From contig JAOASC010000046.1 in the NCBI GenBank assembly GCA_025210295.1, positions 124,001-188,000 on the forward strand: DNA of 64,000 nucleotides, in the 5' to 3' direction. Positions 34,041 through 43,154 of the stretch are shown in pieces (the stretch's first letter is position 1; each line of letters begins with the position of its first letter). The position numbers were made by a program, and so were the translations under genes. This stretch comes from Flavobacteriales bacterium. Its GTDB lineage: Bacteria; Bacteroidota; Bacteroidia; Flavobacteriales_D; Parvicellaceae. The notes below the pieces were generated by a model. It made no database searches. It was given only the letters and a program-made list of their open reading frames with translations, and had not been told where the DNA came from.

Positions 34041-34529
34041 ATGATGTCTGAAGAAGCTATAATTTGGAAGTTATTGGAGGCGGTTCCTGATCCTGAAATA
34101 CCTGTGTTATCTGTTATAGATCTAGGGGTAATTCGAAAAATTGATCTACAGAACGACCAAACACTGATTACCATAACCCCAACCTATTCTGGTTGTCCTG
34201 CAATGAATCAATTTGAAGACGATATCACTACGCACTTGACTAAACATGGCTATCAAAACATCATCATCAAAACATCTTATAATCCAGCCTGGACAACCGA
34301 CTGGTTATCTGAAGAAGCAAAACATAAATTAGAAAAATATGGAATTGCCCCGCCTCAAGAAAAAACTACTGACAAGAGCTTCCTTTTAGGTGAACAGCCT
34401 ACTGTTCGCTGCCCTCAATGTAAATCTACACATACCAAATTGGTTAGTCAATTTGGTTCGACAGCATGTAAAGCTTTATACCAATGTAATGATTGTAAGG
34501 AACCCTTTGACTATTTTAAATGTTTGTAA
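34041..34529 (+). CDS. paaD: PaaD-like protein (phenylacetyl-CoA epoxidase subunit D family)
   Basis: 162 residues. The N-terminal MIP18/DUF59 domain shows LEAVPDPEIPVLSVIDLGVIR and PTYSGCPAMNQFEDDI with the conserved cysteine. The C-terminus is a zinc ribbon with CPQC and CNDC pairs, the plan of PaaD/PaaJ. PaaD is thought to help Fe assembly into the PaaABCE epoxidase. Here it stands alone: no paaABCE genes are in the window, so the rest of the pathway must be elsewhere or absent, or the protein has a general Fe-S role. ATG ATG at the start leaves a 1-codon uncertainty. Confidence 0.85.
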   Translation: MMSEEAIIWKLLEAVPDPEIPVLSVIDLGVIRKIDLQNDQTLITITPTYSGCPAMNQFEDDITTHLTKHGYQNIIIKTSYNPAWTTDWLSEEAKHKLEKYGIAPPQEKTTDKSFLLGEQPTVRCPQCKSTHTKLVSQFGSTACKALYQCNDCKEPFDYFKCL

Positions 34530-34532
34530 GGA

Positions 34533-35213
34533 CTAAAAACAAAAACTAGATAGCTCTTCCTTTGTTCCATTAAAGTCATTCCCATCTACTGTACCAACGA
34601 TACCATTTACCCTAACTTTTTCTGTAAACTGATGAAAATTCCAGGTTAGCCCTCTTAATTTATTTTTACTTGAATACGAAGCTACCCAAAGCGGATAGGC
34701 TTTAAACTCATTTTTTAGATAGCTGTTATAAAAAGACCTACTTGTATAAAGAATTGGCTTTACACCATACTTTTCTTCAGCCAATGCTAACCAATTGGCC
34801 ACCCCTTTTTGAAGATTTTTCACCCCATACTTACTCATTTCCTCCACGTCTAACACAGGAAAGAAGTCTCCTTTAGATAGCTTAACATGTTGGATAAAGT
34901 TTTGAAATTGTTTTGAAGAATTTTCATTGGGTCTATAGTAATGGTAAACTCCTCTAACCAAATCCGCTGCTTTAGCTCCTTTCCAATTAACCTCAAACTG
35001 CTGATCTTTTCCATCCTGTCCCATTGTTGCTCTGATAAAGACAAATTCAATAGGATGATGTGAGGTTTTAACTTTTCTCCAATTAATATTTCCTTGGTAG
35101 TGGGAGACATCAATTCCAAACACATAAGCTTCATGAGCAATACCTAAATTCTCATTTTTACACCCATAAAATGCTAATAGTAAAAAAAGAAAAAGACAAT
35201 AAAGCCTGATCAT
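34533..35213 (-). CDS. GH25 lysozyme-like lipoprotein
   Basis: 226 residues. The N-terminus has a lipoprotein signal (LAFYGC, cysteine 18). The GH25 fold is clear: FGIDVSHYQG (catalytic D35), FIRATMG, RGVYHYYRP, and FPVLDVEEM with D122 and E124 as the acidic catalytic set. GH25 enzymes are N-acetylmuramidases. Here the product would sit on a membrane facing the periplasm. The start overlaps the stop of rfbB by 4 bases, so a wall hydrolase is translated with a sugar-nucleotide enzyme. Confidence 0.92.
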   Translation of the reverse strand: MIRLYCLFLFLLLAFYGCKNENLGIAHEAYVFGIDVSHYQGNINWRKVKTSHHPIEFVFIRATMGQDGKDQQFEVNWKGAKAADLVRGVYHYYRPNENSSKQFQNFIQHVKLSKGDFFPVLDVEEMSKYGVKNLQKGVANWLALAEEKYGVKPILYTSRSFYNSYLKNEFKAYPLWVASYSSKNKLRGLTWNFHQFTEKVRVNGIVGTVDGNDFNGTKEELSSFCF

Positions 35214-36262
35214 CTCTCTTTATACTGCTCTTCGTAATACTTTTGATAATCGCCAGAAGTAATATTATCCATCCATTGCTGATTAGCTAGGTACCAATCT
35301 ATTGTAATATTCATCCCTTGTTCAAAAGTCACAGATGGTTCCCAGCCTAGGTCTTCCTTAATTTTTGTCGCATCAATAGCATAACGCATATCATGCCCTG
35401 CTCTATCTTTAACAAACGTAATTAAGTTTCTAGATGTTCCTTTTGGTCTTCCTAATTTTTCATCCATAGTATCACATAGCAAATGAACAATATCTATGTT
35501 CTTCCATTCATTATGCCCTCCAATATTATAGGTCTCTCCCAACTTTCCTTTATGAAAAATATCATCTATTGCTCTTGCATGGTCGACTACCCAAAGCCAA
35601 TCTCTAACATTTAATCCTTCTCCATATACAGGTAGAGGCTTATTATTTTTAATGTTATTAATCATTAAGGGTAACAATTTTTCAGGAAACTGATGAGAAC
35701 CGTAATTATTACTACAGTTTGACAGTTTAACAGGAATATTAAAAGTATGATAATAAGCCCTTACAATATGATCTGAACTAGCTTTTGAAGCAGAGTAAGG
35801 ACTGCGTGGATCATAAGGTGTAGTTTCATAGAAATATCCTGTATCTCCTAATGATCCATAAACTTCATCAGTCGAGATATGATAAAATATTTTTCCCTCT
35901 AATTGCTCTTGCCAAATTGCTCTTGCTGCATTTAATAAATTTAATGTCCCTACAATATTGGTCATAATAAACTCATTTGGATTGGCTATTGAGCGGTCTA
36001 CATGACTTTCTGCAGCAAGATGTATGACAGCATCAAATTGATACTCTTTAAAGAGTTCAAACAAGAAAGGGGCATCATTAATGTCTCCTTTCACAAAAGT
36101 GTAATTTGAATGCTCTTCTATATCTGACAAATTCTCAGGATTCCCGGCATAGGTCAACTTATCTAAATTAACAATATGATAATTAGGGTATTGGGTAACA
36201 AATAAACGTACAACATGGGAGCCAATAAAGCCACATCCACCAGTTACTAAAATATTTTTCAT
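35210..36262 (-). CDS. rfbB: dTDP-glucose 4,6-dehydratase
   Basis: 350 residues of extended SDR fold. GGCGFIGSH (8-16) binds NAD, STDEVYG (T131, D132, E133) supplies the active-site acids that distinguish dehydratases from epimerases, and YSASK (Y156, K160) is the catalytic pair. It makes dTDP-4-keto-6-deoxyglucose, the precursor of rhamnose and related sugars. No rmlA, rmlC or rmlD is in the window. Its own TATATTTG box (36291-36298) lies behind the terminator of the upstream operon. Confidence 0.95.
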   Translation of the reverse strand: MKNILVTGGCGFIGSHVVRLFVTQYPNYHIVNLDKLTYAGNPENLSDIEEHSNYTFVKGDINDAPFLFELFKEYQFDAVIHLAAESHVDRSIANPNEFIMTNIVGTLNLLNAARAIWQEQLEGKIFYHISTDEVYGSLGDTGYFYETTPYDPRSPYSASKASSDHIVRAYYHTFNIPVKLSNCSNNYGSHQFPEKLLPLMINNIKNNKPLPVYGEGLNVRDWLWVVDHARAIDDIFHKGKLGETYNIGGHNEWKNIDIVHLLCDTMDEKLGRPKGTSRNLITFVKDRAGHDMRYAIDATKIKEDLGWEPSVTFEQGMNITIDWYLANQQWMDNITSGDYQKYYEEQYKER

Positions 36263-36290
36263 AATTGTGGTTATTTCTAATAAACTGTCT

Positions 36291-36298
36291 CAAATATA
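36291..36298 (-). promoter_or_regulatory. -7 box before rfbB
   Basis: TATATTTG on the minus strand, 28 bases before the rfbB ATG and directly after the T-tract of the upstream terminator. It makes rfbB-GH25 a separate transcription unit. Confidence 0.5.
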
Positions 36299-36300
36299 AC

Positions 36301-36331
36301 AAAAAAAGAGCATCTTATCGATGCTCTTTTC
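36301..36331 (-). terminator. Intrinsic terminator of the nucleotide-sugar operon
   Basis: Read on the minus strand, AAAAGAGCATC (36320-36330) pairs with GATGCTCTTTT (36304-36314) across a 5-base loop, then the T-run continues. It lies 23 bases after the stop of the dehydrogenase gene at 36354. The A-rich side makes it potentially bidirectional, but only minus-strand genes flank it. Confidence 0.88.
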
Positions 36332-36353
36332 TATTCTAATCTTCTACTAATTT

Positions 36354-37643
36354 TTATAAACTCCAGTAAGACAAGTCTTGAAACTGGTTTTTATACACGC
36401 CTTTAATGTCTACAAATTCACCTATATCCGTAAGAATAGATTTAAAGTATTCTTCATTTAATTGTGTGTATTCTTTGTGATTTACAGCTAAAACAACGGC
36501 ATCATATTTCCCTGAAGGAGCTGCTGTTAGCTCATACCCATACTCTTCCATAAACTCTTCAGAATCTGCGTGCGGATCTACAATCTCGACTTCACAAGAA
36601 AACGACTCAAACTCTTTAATAACATCAATTACCTTAGAATTTCTAATATCACTTACATCTTCCTTAAAAGTTGCTCCCATAATTAAGATACGAGAATCAA
36701 TAATACTTTTACCTTTTGCTAAAATTCGTTTTACACATTGTTTAGCAACATAGAAGCCCATTGAATCATTTACATACCTACCAGAATTAATAATTTTGGC
36801 ATGATAACCTAATGATTTTGCTTTATGTGTTAAATAGTAAGGATCTACCCCAATACAGTGTCCTCCTACTAAACCAGGGAAGAACTTTAAGAAATTCCAT
36901 TTTGTTCCAGCTGCCTCTAATACTTCATAGGTATTTATCCCCATTCTTCCAAAGATGATAGATAGCTCATTCATCAATGCAATGTTTACATCTCTTTGTG
37001 TATTTTCTATAATCTTAGCTGCTTCGGCTACTTTTAATGAAGACGCTCTATGTACCCCTGCATCAACAACTAACTCGTAGGTTTTTGCTATATTTTCTAA
37101 CGACTCTGGAGTATCTCCTGAAGCCACTTTTACTATACTAGCCAAAGTGTGTACCTTATCTCCTGGATTAATTCTCTCGGGAGAATATCCCACATTAAAA
37201 TCTTCTTTCCATTTTAATCCAGAAACTTCTTCTAAAACAGGAATACAATCTTCTTCAGTACACCCTGGATACACTGTTGATTCATAAACAACATAATCCC
37301 CTTTCTTTAACGCTTTACCAACTGTTGTAGATGCAGAAATCAAAGGTCTAATGTTTGGTTCTTTACTCGCATCAATTGGCGTTGGCACAGCTACAACAAA
37401 AAAGTTAGCTTCTTTTAAATCATCTATATTTGCTGTAAACTGAATATCACACCCCTCAAAATCTGAAGCTTCTAATTCATTACTTGGATCAACATTATTA
37501 CGCATCATTTCAACACGTTTTTCATTAATATCAAAACCAATTACCTTTATTTTTTTTGCAAATTCTAGTGCAATAGGTAAACCTACGTAACCTAATCCTA
37601 CTACAGCTAATTTTGCTTCTTTATCTACTAATTTATTATACAT
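36354..37643 (-). CDS. Nucleotide-sugar 6-dehydrogenase (UDP-GlcNAc/GalNAc type, WbpA/WbpO/TviB group)
   Basis: 429 residues. The NAD loop is GLGYVGLP (16-23), the central stretch is YESTVYPGCTEED (120-132), and the catalytic thiol is C263 in GGHCIGVDPYYL. The YPGCTEE and GHCIGVDPYY forms belong to UDP-N-acetyl-hexosamine dehydrogenases, not to UDP-glucose dehydrogenase, which is encoded separately at 40422. Oxidation of UDP-GlcNAc to UDP-GlcNAcA is the first step toward UDP-ManNAc3NAcA. It is the last gene of the operon, after a 147-base gap. Confidence 0.88.
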   Translation of the reverse strand: MYNKLVDKEAKLAVVGLGYVGLPIALEFAKKIKVIGFDINEKRVEMMRNNVDPSNELEASDFEGCDIQFTANIDDLKEANFFVVAVPTPIDASKEPNIRPLISASTTVGKALKKGDYVVYESTVYPGCTEEDCIPVLEEVSGLKWKEDFNVGYSPERINPGDKVHTLASIVKVASGDTPESLENIAKTYELVVDAGVHRASSLKVAEAAKIIENTQRDVNIALMNELSIIFGRMGINTYEVLEAAGTKWNFLKFFPGLVGGHCIGVDPYYLTHKAKSLGYHAKIINSGRYVNDSMGFYVAKQCVKRILAKGKSIIDSRILIMGATFKEDVSDIRNSKVIDVIKEFESFSCEVEIVDPHADSEEFMEEYGYELTAAPSGKYDAVVLAVNHKEYTQLNEEYFKSILTDIGEFVDIKGVYKNQFQDLSYWSL

Positions 37644-37706
37644 ATCTTTTTTTAGATTTAAAGATCACTTCGCCTAAAGATTGAAACTTTAAGACATTGC
37701 TTTAAT

Positions 37707-37758
37707 TCAAGACTTCTAAATTAATTTAAAAAATACTTAAAGTAAAAAAAAGTCTTGA
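37707..37758. repeat. Inverted repeat in the gap before the 6-dehydrogenase gene
   Basis: TCAAGACTT (37707-37715) and AAGTCTTGA (37750-37758) are perfect 9-base arms around a 34-base AT-rich loop. The T-run lies inside the loop rather than after it, so it is not a normal terminator; a structured mRNA segment or a processing site between the operon genes is possible. Confidence 0.4.
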
Positions 37759-37790
37759 TGTCTTTTATCTTTAAGTCTCGTTTCTTTTTT

Positions 37791-38834
37791 TTAATACCCT
37801 TGTTGATCTCTTACTTCGTAAATTCTTTCAATAATATCGACTACTTTCAGTCCTTCCAATGCATTTGTGGTGGCAGTTGTTCTACCTTTTAATGTATCAA
37901 CTACATTTTCTATCACATAATGATGGTTCGCAGCTGACCCTTTATATTGTCCATAATCATTTGGTGGATTTGAAGGAGGCAATTCTGGCATATCATAATC
38001 CTCGATATGACAATACTCTACTTCATTCATATACTGTCCCCCAACTTTTACGCTTCCTTTACTTCCTATAATGGTAATGCTACTTTCTAAATTTTTATTC
38101 CAAACCGCAGTAGAATAATTCAAACTTCCCATCCCTCCATCAACAAAATCAAAAGAGACAAAACCTGAATCTTCGAAATCAGTTGTTTCTTTATGTGTGA
38201 AATCACCAAACTTACCTTTGATGTTTGTGATATCACCAAACAACCAATACATAATATCAATGAAATGAGAAAACTGCGTAAACAATGTCCCTCCATCTAA
38301 TTCTTGAACTCCTTTCCAGCCACCTTTTTTATAATAGCGATCATCACGATTCCAGTAACAGTTTACCTGCACCATAAAAGTGTCTCCAATAATTTTATTT
38401 TCTACGATTTCTTTTAACCAAACCGAAGGTGGAGAATATCTATTTTGCATTACAGCAAAAACATGCTTATGATTTCTCAAAGCTTTATAAATAACACTTT
38501 CACACTTTGCTTTAGATAAACCAATTGGCTTTTCTACTACAATATGTTTGTGTTTATCCAATGCCAACACTGCTTGGTCAGAATGTAAACCATTGGGCGT
38601 ACAAATATTTGCGACATCAAAATCAATTCCACTAGCTAACAACTCTTCAATAGAAGAGAAAAAAGGTGTTGCTCCAAATGGCTCTAATGCTAAACTCTCT
38701 TTGGGACTTACATCACAAAGTCCTACGAGTTCTGATTCAGCATTATTCATTATCATTGTAGCATGGCGTTTACCAATATGTCCACAACCAACTACTACAA
38801 ATCTTATTTTGTCATTTTCTTTATACTCCGCCAT
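37791..38834 (-). CDS. wbpB: Gfo/Idh/MocA oxidoreductase, WbpB/WlbA-like UDP-GlcNAcA 3-dehydrogenase
   Basis: 347 residues. The N-terminal Rossmann domain has VVGCGHIGKRHA (15-25) and VVEKPIGLS with the EKP motif at 101-103. The C-terminal alpha/beta domain includes ELDGGTLFTQFSHFIDIMYW with the catalytic histidine. Between an N-acetyltransferase and a UDP-GlcNAc-type dehydrogenase, the WbpB/WlbA role (oxidation of UDP-GlcNAcA at C3) is very likely. Its start overlaps the acetyltransferase stop by one base (TAATG). Confidence 0.88.
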   Translation of the reverse strand: MAEYKENDKIRFVVVGCGHIGKRHATMIMNNAESELVGLCDVSPKESLALEPFGATPFFSSIEELLASGIDFDVANICTPNGLHSDQAVLALDKHKHIVVEKPIGLSKAKCESVIYKALRNHKHVFAVMQNRYSPPSVWLKEIVENKIIGDTFMVQVNCYWNRDDRYYKKGGWKGVQELDGGTLFTQFSHFIDIMYWLFGDITNIKGKFGDFTHKETTDFEDSGFVSFDFVDGGMGSLNYSTAVWNKNLESSITIIGSKGSVKVGGQYMNEVEYCHIEDYDMPELPPSNPPNDYGQYKGSAANHHYVIENVVDTLKGRTTATTNALEGLKVVDIIERIYEVRDQQGY

Positions 38835-39412
38835 TATTTTATTCTTGTTACAGTATTATTTTCCAATAAATATTCTTGCCCACTTTCATCACAAACAGCT
38901 TTCCCGTCTTCATCAAAATTCAAACGAATTCCATATTCACTTACCCAACCTATTTGCTTAGATGGATTACCTACCACAAGTGCAAAGTTAGGAATATCTT
39001 TGGTAACTACCGCGCCTGCTCCTATAAAAGCATATTCACCGATATCGTGTCCACATACAATAGTTGCATTAGCTCCAATAGACGCTCCTTTTTTTACCAC
39101 TGTTTTTAAATAAGAATCCCTACGATTTACTGCACTTCTGGGATTAATCACATTGGTAAAAACCATAGATGGACCTAGAAAAACATCATCCTCACATACA
39201 ACTCCTGTATAGATCGAAACATTGTTTTGAACTTTTACATTTTTACCTAAGGTAACATCAGGAGAAACCACAACATTTTGTCCAATATTGCACCCCTCTC
39301 CTAACTTACAGTTGGGCATAATATGGCTAAAGTGCCATATTTTTGTTCCTTTTCCTATTTCACAACCTTCATCAATAAAAGCCGATTCGTGAGCAAAATA
39401 TGCTTTCTCCAT
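38834..39412 (-). CDS. wbpD: Left-handed beta-helix N-acetyltransferase, WbpD/WlbB-like
   Basis: 192 residues made largely of hexapeptide repeats (GEGCNIGQNVVVSPDVTLG and similar), the LbH_WxcM_N/WbpD type. NVINPRSAVNRRDSYLKT and GASIGANATIVCGHDIGEY are typical. The enzyme acetylates the 3-amino group of UDP-GlcNAc(3NH2)A with acetyl-CoA, giving UDP-GlcNAc3NAcA, and works as a trimer in the cytoplasm. It lies directly before the 3-dehydrogenase. The N-terminus KAYFAHESAFIDEG is normal for the family. Confidence 0.9.
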   Translation of the reverse strand: MEKAYFAHESAFIDEGCEIGKGTKIWHFSHIMPNCKLGEGCNIGQNVVVSPDVTLGKNVKVQNNVSIYTGVVCEDDVFLGPSMVFTNVINPRSAVNRRDSYLKTVVKKGASIGANATIVCGHDIGEYAFIGAGAVVTKDIPNFALVVGNPSKQIGWVSEYGIRLNFDEDGKAVCDESGQEYLLENNTVTRIK

Positions 39413-39416
39413 AAGT

Positions 39417-40403
39417 TTACTTTTTTATATATCCCTCAAAGTTATTATGATCTTTTTTGTATAGCTCCTCTTCCGAAAGGGATTTAAAATATTCATACGT
39501 TATTTTCAGCCCCTCTGATCGACTAACTTTTGGTTCCCAATTTAAGATTGCTTTGGCCTTATCGATATTCGGCTGTCTTTGCATTGGATCGTCTGTTGGC
39601 AATGGTTTATAAATTACTTTTTGAGTTGTACCTGTTAACTTAATGATTTCTTCGGCAAACTCACCTATTGTAATTTCATCTGGATTTCCAATATTAACGG
39701 GCTCAGCATAATCTGAAAGTAATAAACGATAGATCCCCTCTACTAAGTCATCAACATAACAAAAAGACCTTGTTTGTTTTCCATCTCCAAACACCGTTAA
39801 ATCCTCTCCCCTAAGAGCCTGTCCTATAAAAGCTGGTAAAACTCTTCCATCATTTAATCGCATTCTCGGCCCATAAGTATTAAAAATACGAACGATTCTT
39901 GTTTCCACTCCATGATACCTATGGTATGCCATAGTAATTGCCTCTTGAAAACGTTTTGCTTCATCATATACCCCTCTAGGCCCTATTGGGTTTACATTCC
40001 CCCAATACTCTTCTGTTTGAGGATGTACTTCAGGATCTCCATAAACTTCAGAAGTTGAGGCAATAATCATTCTCGCTCCTTTTGCTTTAGCTAAGCCTAA
40101 TAAATTATGGGTTCCTAAAGACCCAACTTTCAAGGTTTGAATCGGAATCTTTAAATAATCAATCGGGCTTGCTGGAGAAGCAAAATGTAAAATATAATCC
40201 AAGTCACCAGCTACATGTACATAATTGGAAACATCATGGTGAGCAAATTCAAAATTTTTCAACCCAAAAAGGTGCTCAATATTTTCCATTCTTCCAGTAA
40301 TAAGGTTATCCATTCCTATTACATAATAGCCTTCTTTTATAAAACGGTCACATAAATGGGATCCTAAAAACCCCGCTGCTCCAGTTATTAAAACTCTTTT
40401 CAT
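39417..40403 (-). CDS. uxs: UDP-glucuronate decarboxylase (UDP-xylose synthase)
   Basis: 328 residues of SDR fold. GAAGFLGSH (8-16) is the NAD site. STSEVYGDP (116-124), [17 protein letters not shown] and YDEAKR (Y146, K150) form the long UXS signature, clearly distinct from 4-epimerases. The enzyme converts UDP-glucuronate to UDP-xylose via a 4-keto intermediate. Its substrate is made by the ugd gene just upstream (18-base gap), so the two give a UDP-Glc to UDP-Xyl branch inside a diacetamido-sugar operon. Confidence 0.92.
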   Translation of the reverse strand: MKRVLITGAAGFLGSHLCDRFIKEGYYVIGMDNLITGRMENIEHLFGLKNFEFAHHDVSNYVHVAGDLDYILHFASPASPIDYLKIPIQTLKVGSLGTHNLLGLAKAKGARMIIASTSEVYGDPEVHPQTEEYWGNVNPIGPRGVYDEAKRFQEAITMAYHRYHGVETRIVRIFNTYGPRMRLNDGRVLPAFIGQALRGEDLTVFGDGKQTRSFCYVDDLVEGIYRLLLSDYAEPVNIGNPDEITIGEFAEEIIKLTGTTQKVIYKPLPTDDPMQRQPNIDKAKAILNWEPKVSRSEGLKITYEYFKSLSEEELYKKDHNNFEGYIKK

Positions 40404-40421
40404 TTAAAAATCTTGTCCTTT

Positions 40422-41732
40422 TTATTTGACTGTTAAACGTCCAATACTTTCATAGTAATATCCTCTTTTTTCCATATCCTTTAAATCATAAAGGTTACGT
40501 CCATCAAATATTACTTTATTTTTTAGTGCTTTATCTATTCTCTCAAAATCAGGTGTTCTAAACACTGACCATTCTGTTGCGATCAACAAAGCATCTGCCC
40601 CTTCTAAAGCTTCGTATAAATTGCTAGCATAAGTAATTAAATCGCCTTTAACACCTTTTACATTATCCATTGCCTCAGGATCAAAAGCACAAATTTCTGC
40701 TCCTGACTTAGTCAGTTCATCTATCATATATAACGCAGGAGCCTCTCTAATATCATCTGTATCTGGTTTAAAAGCTAATCCCCACAACGCTAACTTTTTA
40801 CCTTTTAAGTCGTTTCCAAAATATTTTTTTACTTTCTCAGCAAGTGTTAATTTTTGTCGATGGTTAACATCCATTACTGAATCAATAATTTCAAAATTAA
40901 AGTTAACTTCTTTACCTGACTTAACTAATGCTTGAACATCTTTAGGGAAACAACTTCCTCCATAACCAATACCTGGGAATAAGAAACGGTTTCCGATACG
41001 TGTATCTGTTCCCATCCCTCTTCTAACAGCATCAACATCAGCACCTATCAATTCACAATAATTAGCTATTTCATTCATAAATGTAATTTTTGTAGCTAAA
41101 AATGAATTGGCTGCATATTTTGTTAATTCTGCAGATTTTTCATCCATAAAGATGATTGGATTTCCTTGTCTTACGAACGGTTTATACAAACGATTCATTA
41201 CTTCTCTAGCCTTTTCTGAAGTAGTTCCAATCACCACTCTATCTGGCTTTAAGAAATCATCTACAGCAAACCCTTCTCTTAAAAACTCTGGGTTTGAAAC
41301 AACATCAAACTCTACCGTTGTTTTTTGAGCAATTGCAGCTGTTACTTTTTCTGCAGTACCTACAGGAACTGTACTTTTATCAACAATAACTTTATAGTCT
41401 GTAATCATTTCTCCCAGTTGCTCAGCAACTCCTAAAATATAGGACAAATCAGCTGATCCATCTTCTCCAGGAGGTGTTGGTAGTGCTAAAAAGATGATCT
41501 CTGCATCTTTAATCGCTTCTGCCAATTCTGTTGTAAACCTTAAGCGGTTAGCCTTAATGTTTCTTTCAAAAAGTACATCTAAGTGCGGTTCATAAATCGG
41601 AACTTCTCCATTTCTCATTTTCGCAACTTTTGCCTCATCAATATCTACACAAACAACATCGTTTCCTGTTTCTGCAAAACATGTTCCTGTCACTAACCCC
41701 ACATAACCTGTTCCTACAACTGCTATTTTCAT
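40422..41732 (-). CDS. ugd: UDP-glucose 6-dehydrogenase
   Basis: 436 residues. GTGYVGLV (7-14) binds NAD, VDKSTVPVGT (118-127) and SNPEFLREG (146-154) are family blocks, and the catalytic cysteine is C261 in GYGGSCFPKD. The GGSCFPKD form marks true UDP-glucose dehydrogenases (TuaD/UgdA), which give UDP-glucuronate for the adjacent decarboxylase. It follows the aminotransferase gene by 61 bases in the same operon. Confidence 0.94.
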   Translation of the reverse strand: MKIAVVGTGYVGLVTGTCFAETGNDVVCVDIDEAKVAKMRNGEVPIYEPHLDVLFERNIKANRLRFTTELAEAIKDAEIIFLALPTPPGEDGSADLSYILGVAEQLGEMITDYKVIVDKSTVPVGTAEKVTAAIAQKTTVEFDVVSNPEFLREGFAVDDFLKPDRVVIGTTSEKAREVMNRLYKPFVRQGNPIIFMDEKSAELTKYAANSFLATKITFMNEIANYCELIGADVDAVRRGMGTDTRIGNRFLFPGIGYGGSCFPKDVQALVKSGKEVNFNFEIIDSVMDVNHRQKLTLAEKVKKYFGNDLKGKKLALWGLAFKPDTDDIREAPALYMIDELTKSGAEICAFDPEAMDNVKGVKGDLITYASNLYEALEGADALLIATEWSVFRTPDFERIDKALKNKVIFDGRNLYDLKDMEKRGYYYESIGRLTVK

Positions 41733-41793
41733 TCTTTAATTTTTATTTTAATTTTCCTAAAATAAGTATTTAGGAATAATTTTCTCTTGAATT

Positions 41794-42924
41794 TTATTTT
41801 CTTATGAATTCTTTAACTGATTCTATAATATAGTTCAATTCTTCCGTTTTCAATTCTGTATGCATAGGAAGAGATATAACAGAACTACACAACTCCATTG
41901 TTACAGGAAATTTTTCATCAGTAACTCCTTCTTGTAAATAGGCTTTCTGATTGTGAAGCGCTAGTGGATAATACACCATAGACGGGATTCCCTTTTCTTT
42001 TAGATGCGCTTGTAATTCGGCCCTATTCACTCCTTTTAACTTTAACGTATACTGATGAAACACATGGGTTGAATAATCTGCTACAAAAGGTATTTCAATA
42101 TTCGCTTCATCTTTAAATGCAGCATTGTAATACATCGCAGCCTTATACCTTGCTTGATTATATGTATCGAGATGTGGTAATTTCTTTCTTAAAATTGCTG
42201 CCTGAATGGAGTCTAACCTTGAGTTCACTCCCACTTCTTCATGATAATAGCGCTCATACATTCCATGATTAACAATAGCTTTTAATCGCTTAGCTAACGC
42301 TGCATCATTAGTAAACAAAGCACCTCCATCACCATAGCATCCTAAATTTTTAGAGGGAAAAAATGAGGTTGTACCAATATCTCCAATAGTTCCTGCTTTC
42401 TTTACCGTCCCATCTTTAAATTTATATTCAGCGCCTATTGCTTGGGCTGTATCTTCTACGACATATAAATTGTGCCTTTTAGCAATAGCCAACACCCCTT
42501 CCATATCTACACATTGACCAAACAAATGGACTGGTATTATTGCCTTAGTTTTCGGTGTAATTGCTTTTTCTATCTCTTCTAAATTAATCGAAAAAGTTGC
42601 GCTATCAACATCCACTAAAACGGGCTTTAGCTTTAACAAGCCAATAACTTCTACGGTTGCTGCAAAAGTAAAATCGGCTGTAATAACCTCATCTCCCGGC
42701 TCAAGCCCCAAGGCCATGAGCGCAATTTGCAATGCATCGGTTCCGTTTCCACACGCAATGACATGATTAACATTTAAATACTCCTCTAGTTCCTCTTGGA
42801 ATTTGGCCACCTCAGGCCCTTTTATAAAAGCCGTAGAATTTATGACCTCCTGAATTGACGAATCTACCTCTTCTTTTATTTTTAAATATTGACTCTTTAA
42901 GTCAACCATTTGGATATTTCTCAT
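41794..42924 (-). CDS. wbpE: DegT/DnrJ/EryC1/StrS sugar aminotransferase, WbpE/WlbC-like
   Basis: 376 residues of the PLP fold-type I sugar aminotransferase family. CGNGTDALQIAL (59-70) is the phosphate-binding block, VEDTAQAIGAEY holds the PLP aspartate, and SFFPSKNLGCYGDGGA places the Schiff-base lysine at K192. The opening IQMVDLKSQYLKIKEEVD is WbpE/WlbC-like. It converts UDP-3-keto-GlcNAcA to the 3-amino sugar using glutamate. It is the first gene of the operon, with a -7 box 54 bases upstream. Confidence 0.9.
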   Translation of the reverse strand: MRNIQMVDLKSQYLKIKEEVDSSIQEVINSTAFIKGPEVAKFQEELEEYLNVNHVIACGNGTDALQIALMALGLEPGDEVITADFTFAATVEVIGLLKLKPVLVDVDSATFSINLEEIEKAITPKTKAIIPVHLFGQCVDMEGVLAIAKRHNLYVVEDTAQAIGAEYKFKDGTVKKAGTIGDIGTTSFFPSKNLGCYGDGGALFTNDAALAKRLKAIVNHGMYERYYHEEVGVNSRLDSIQAAILRKKLPHLDTYNQARYKAAMYYNAAFKDEANIEIPFVADYSTHVFHQYTLKLKGVNRAELQAHLKEKGIPSMVYYPLALHNQKAYLQEGVTDEKFPVTMELCSSVISLPMHTELKTEELNYIIESVKEFIRK

Positions 42925-42978
42925 CTAATATTTTATTACTAAATATTTTGTTTCTAGATTTTTAGAAAACACACCCCA

Positions 42979-42986
42979 CAAATATA
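42979..42986 (-). promoter_or_regulatory. -7 box of the nucleotide-sugar operon
   Basis: TATATTTG on the minus strand, 54 bases before the aminotransferase ATG. With the terminator at 36301-36331 it would delimit a six-gene transcript. No -33 TTTG is found at 19-21 bases. Confidence 0.5.
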
Positions 42987-43154
42987 CTGAATGAATTAAA
43001 GTATTTGTAAGAAAAATTAAAAAAACATTCTTCAATCAAAATACTAATTTCATCCACCAATAAACATTAAATAACATAAATAAAAAAAAAGAACAAAAAA
43101 TCTTGAAGAAAAATTCATATTTTGTACTTTTCAGGCCTTTTACTATTACCAACA

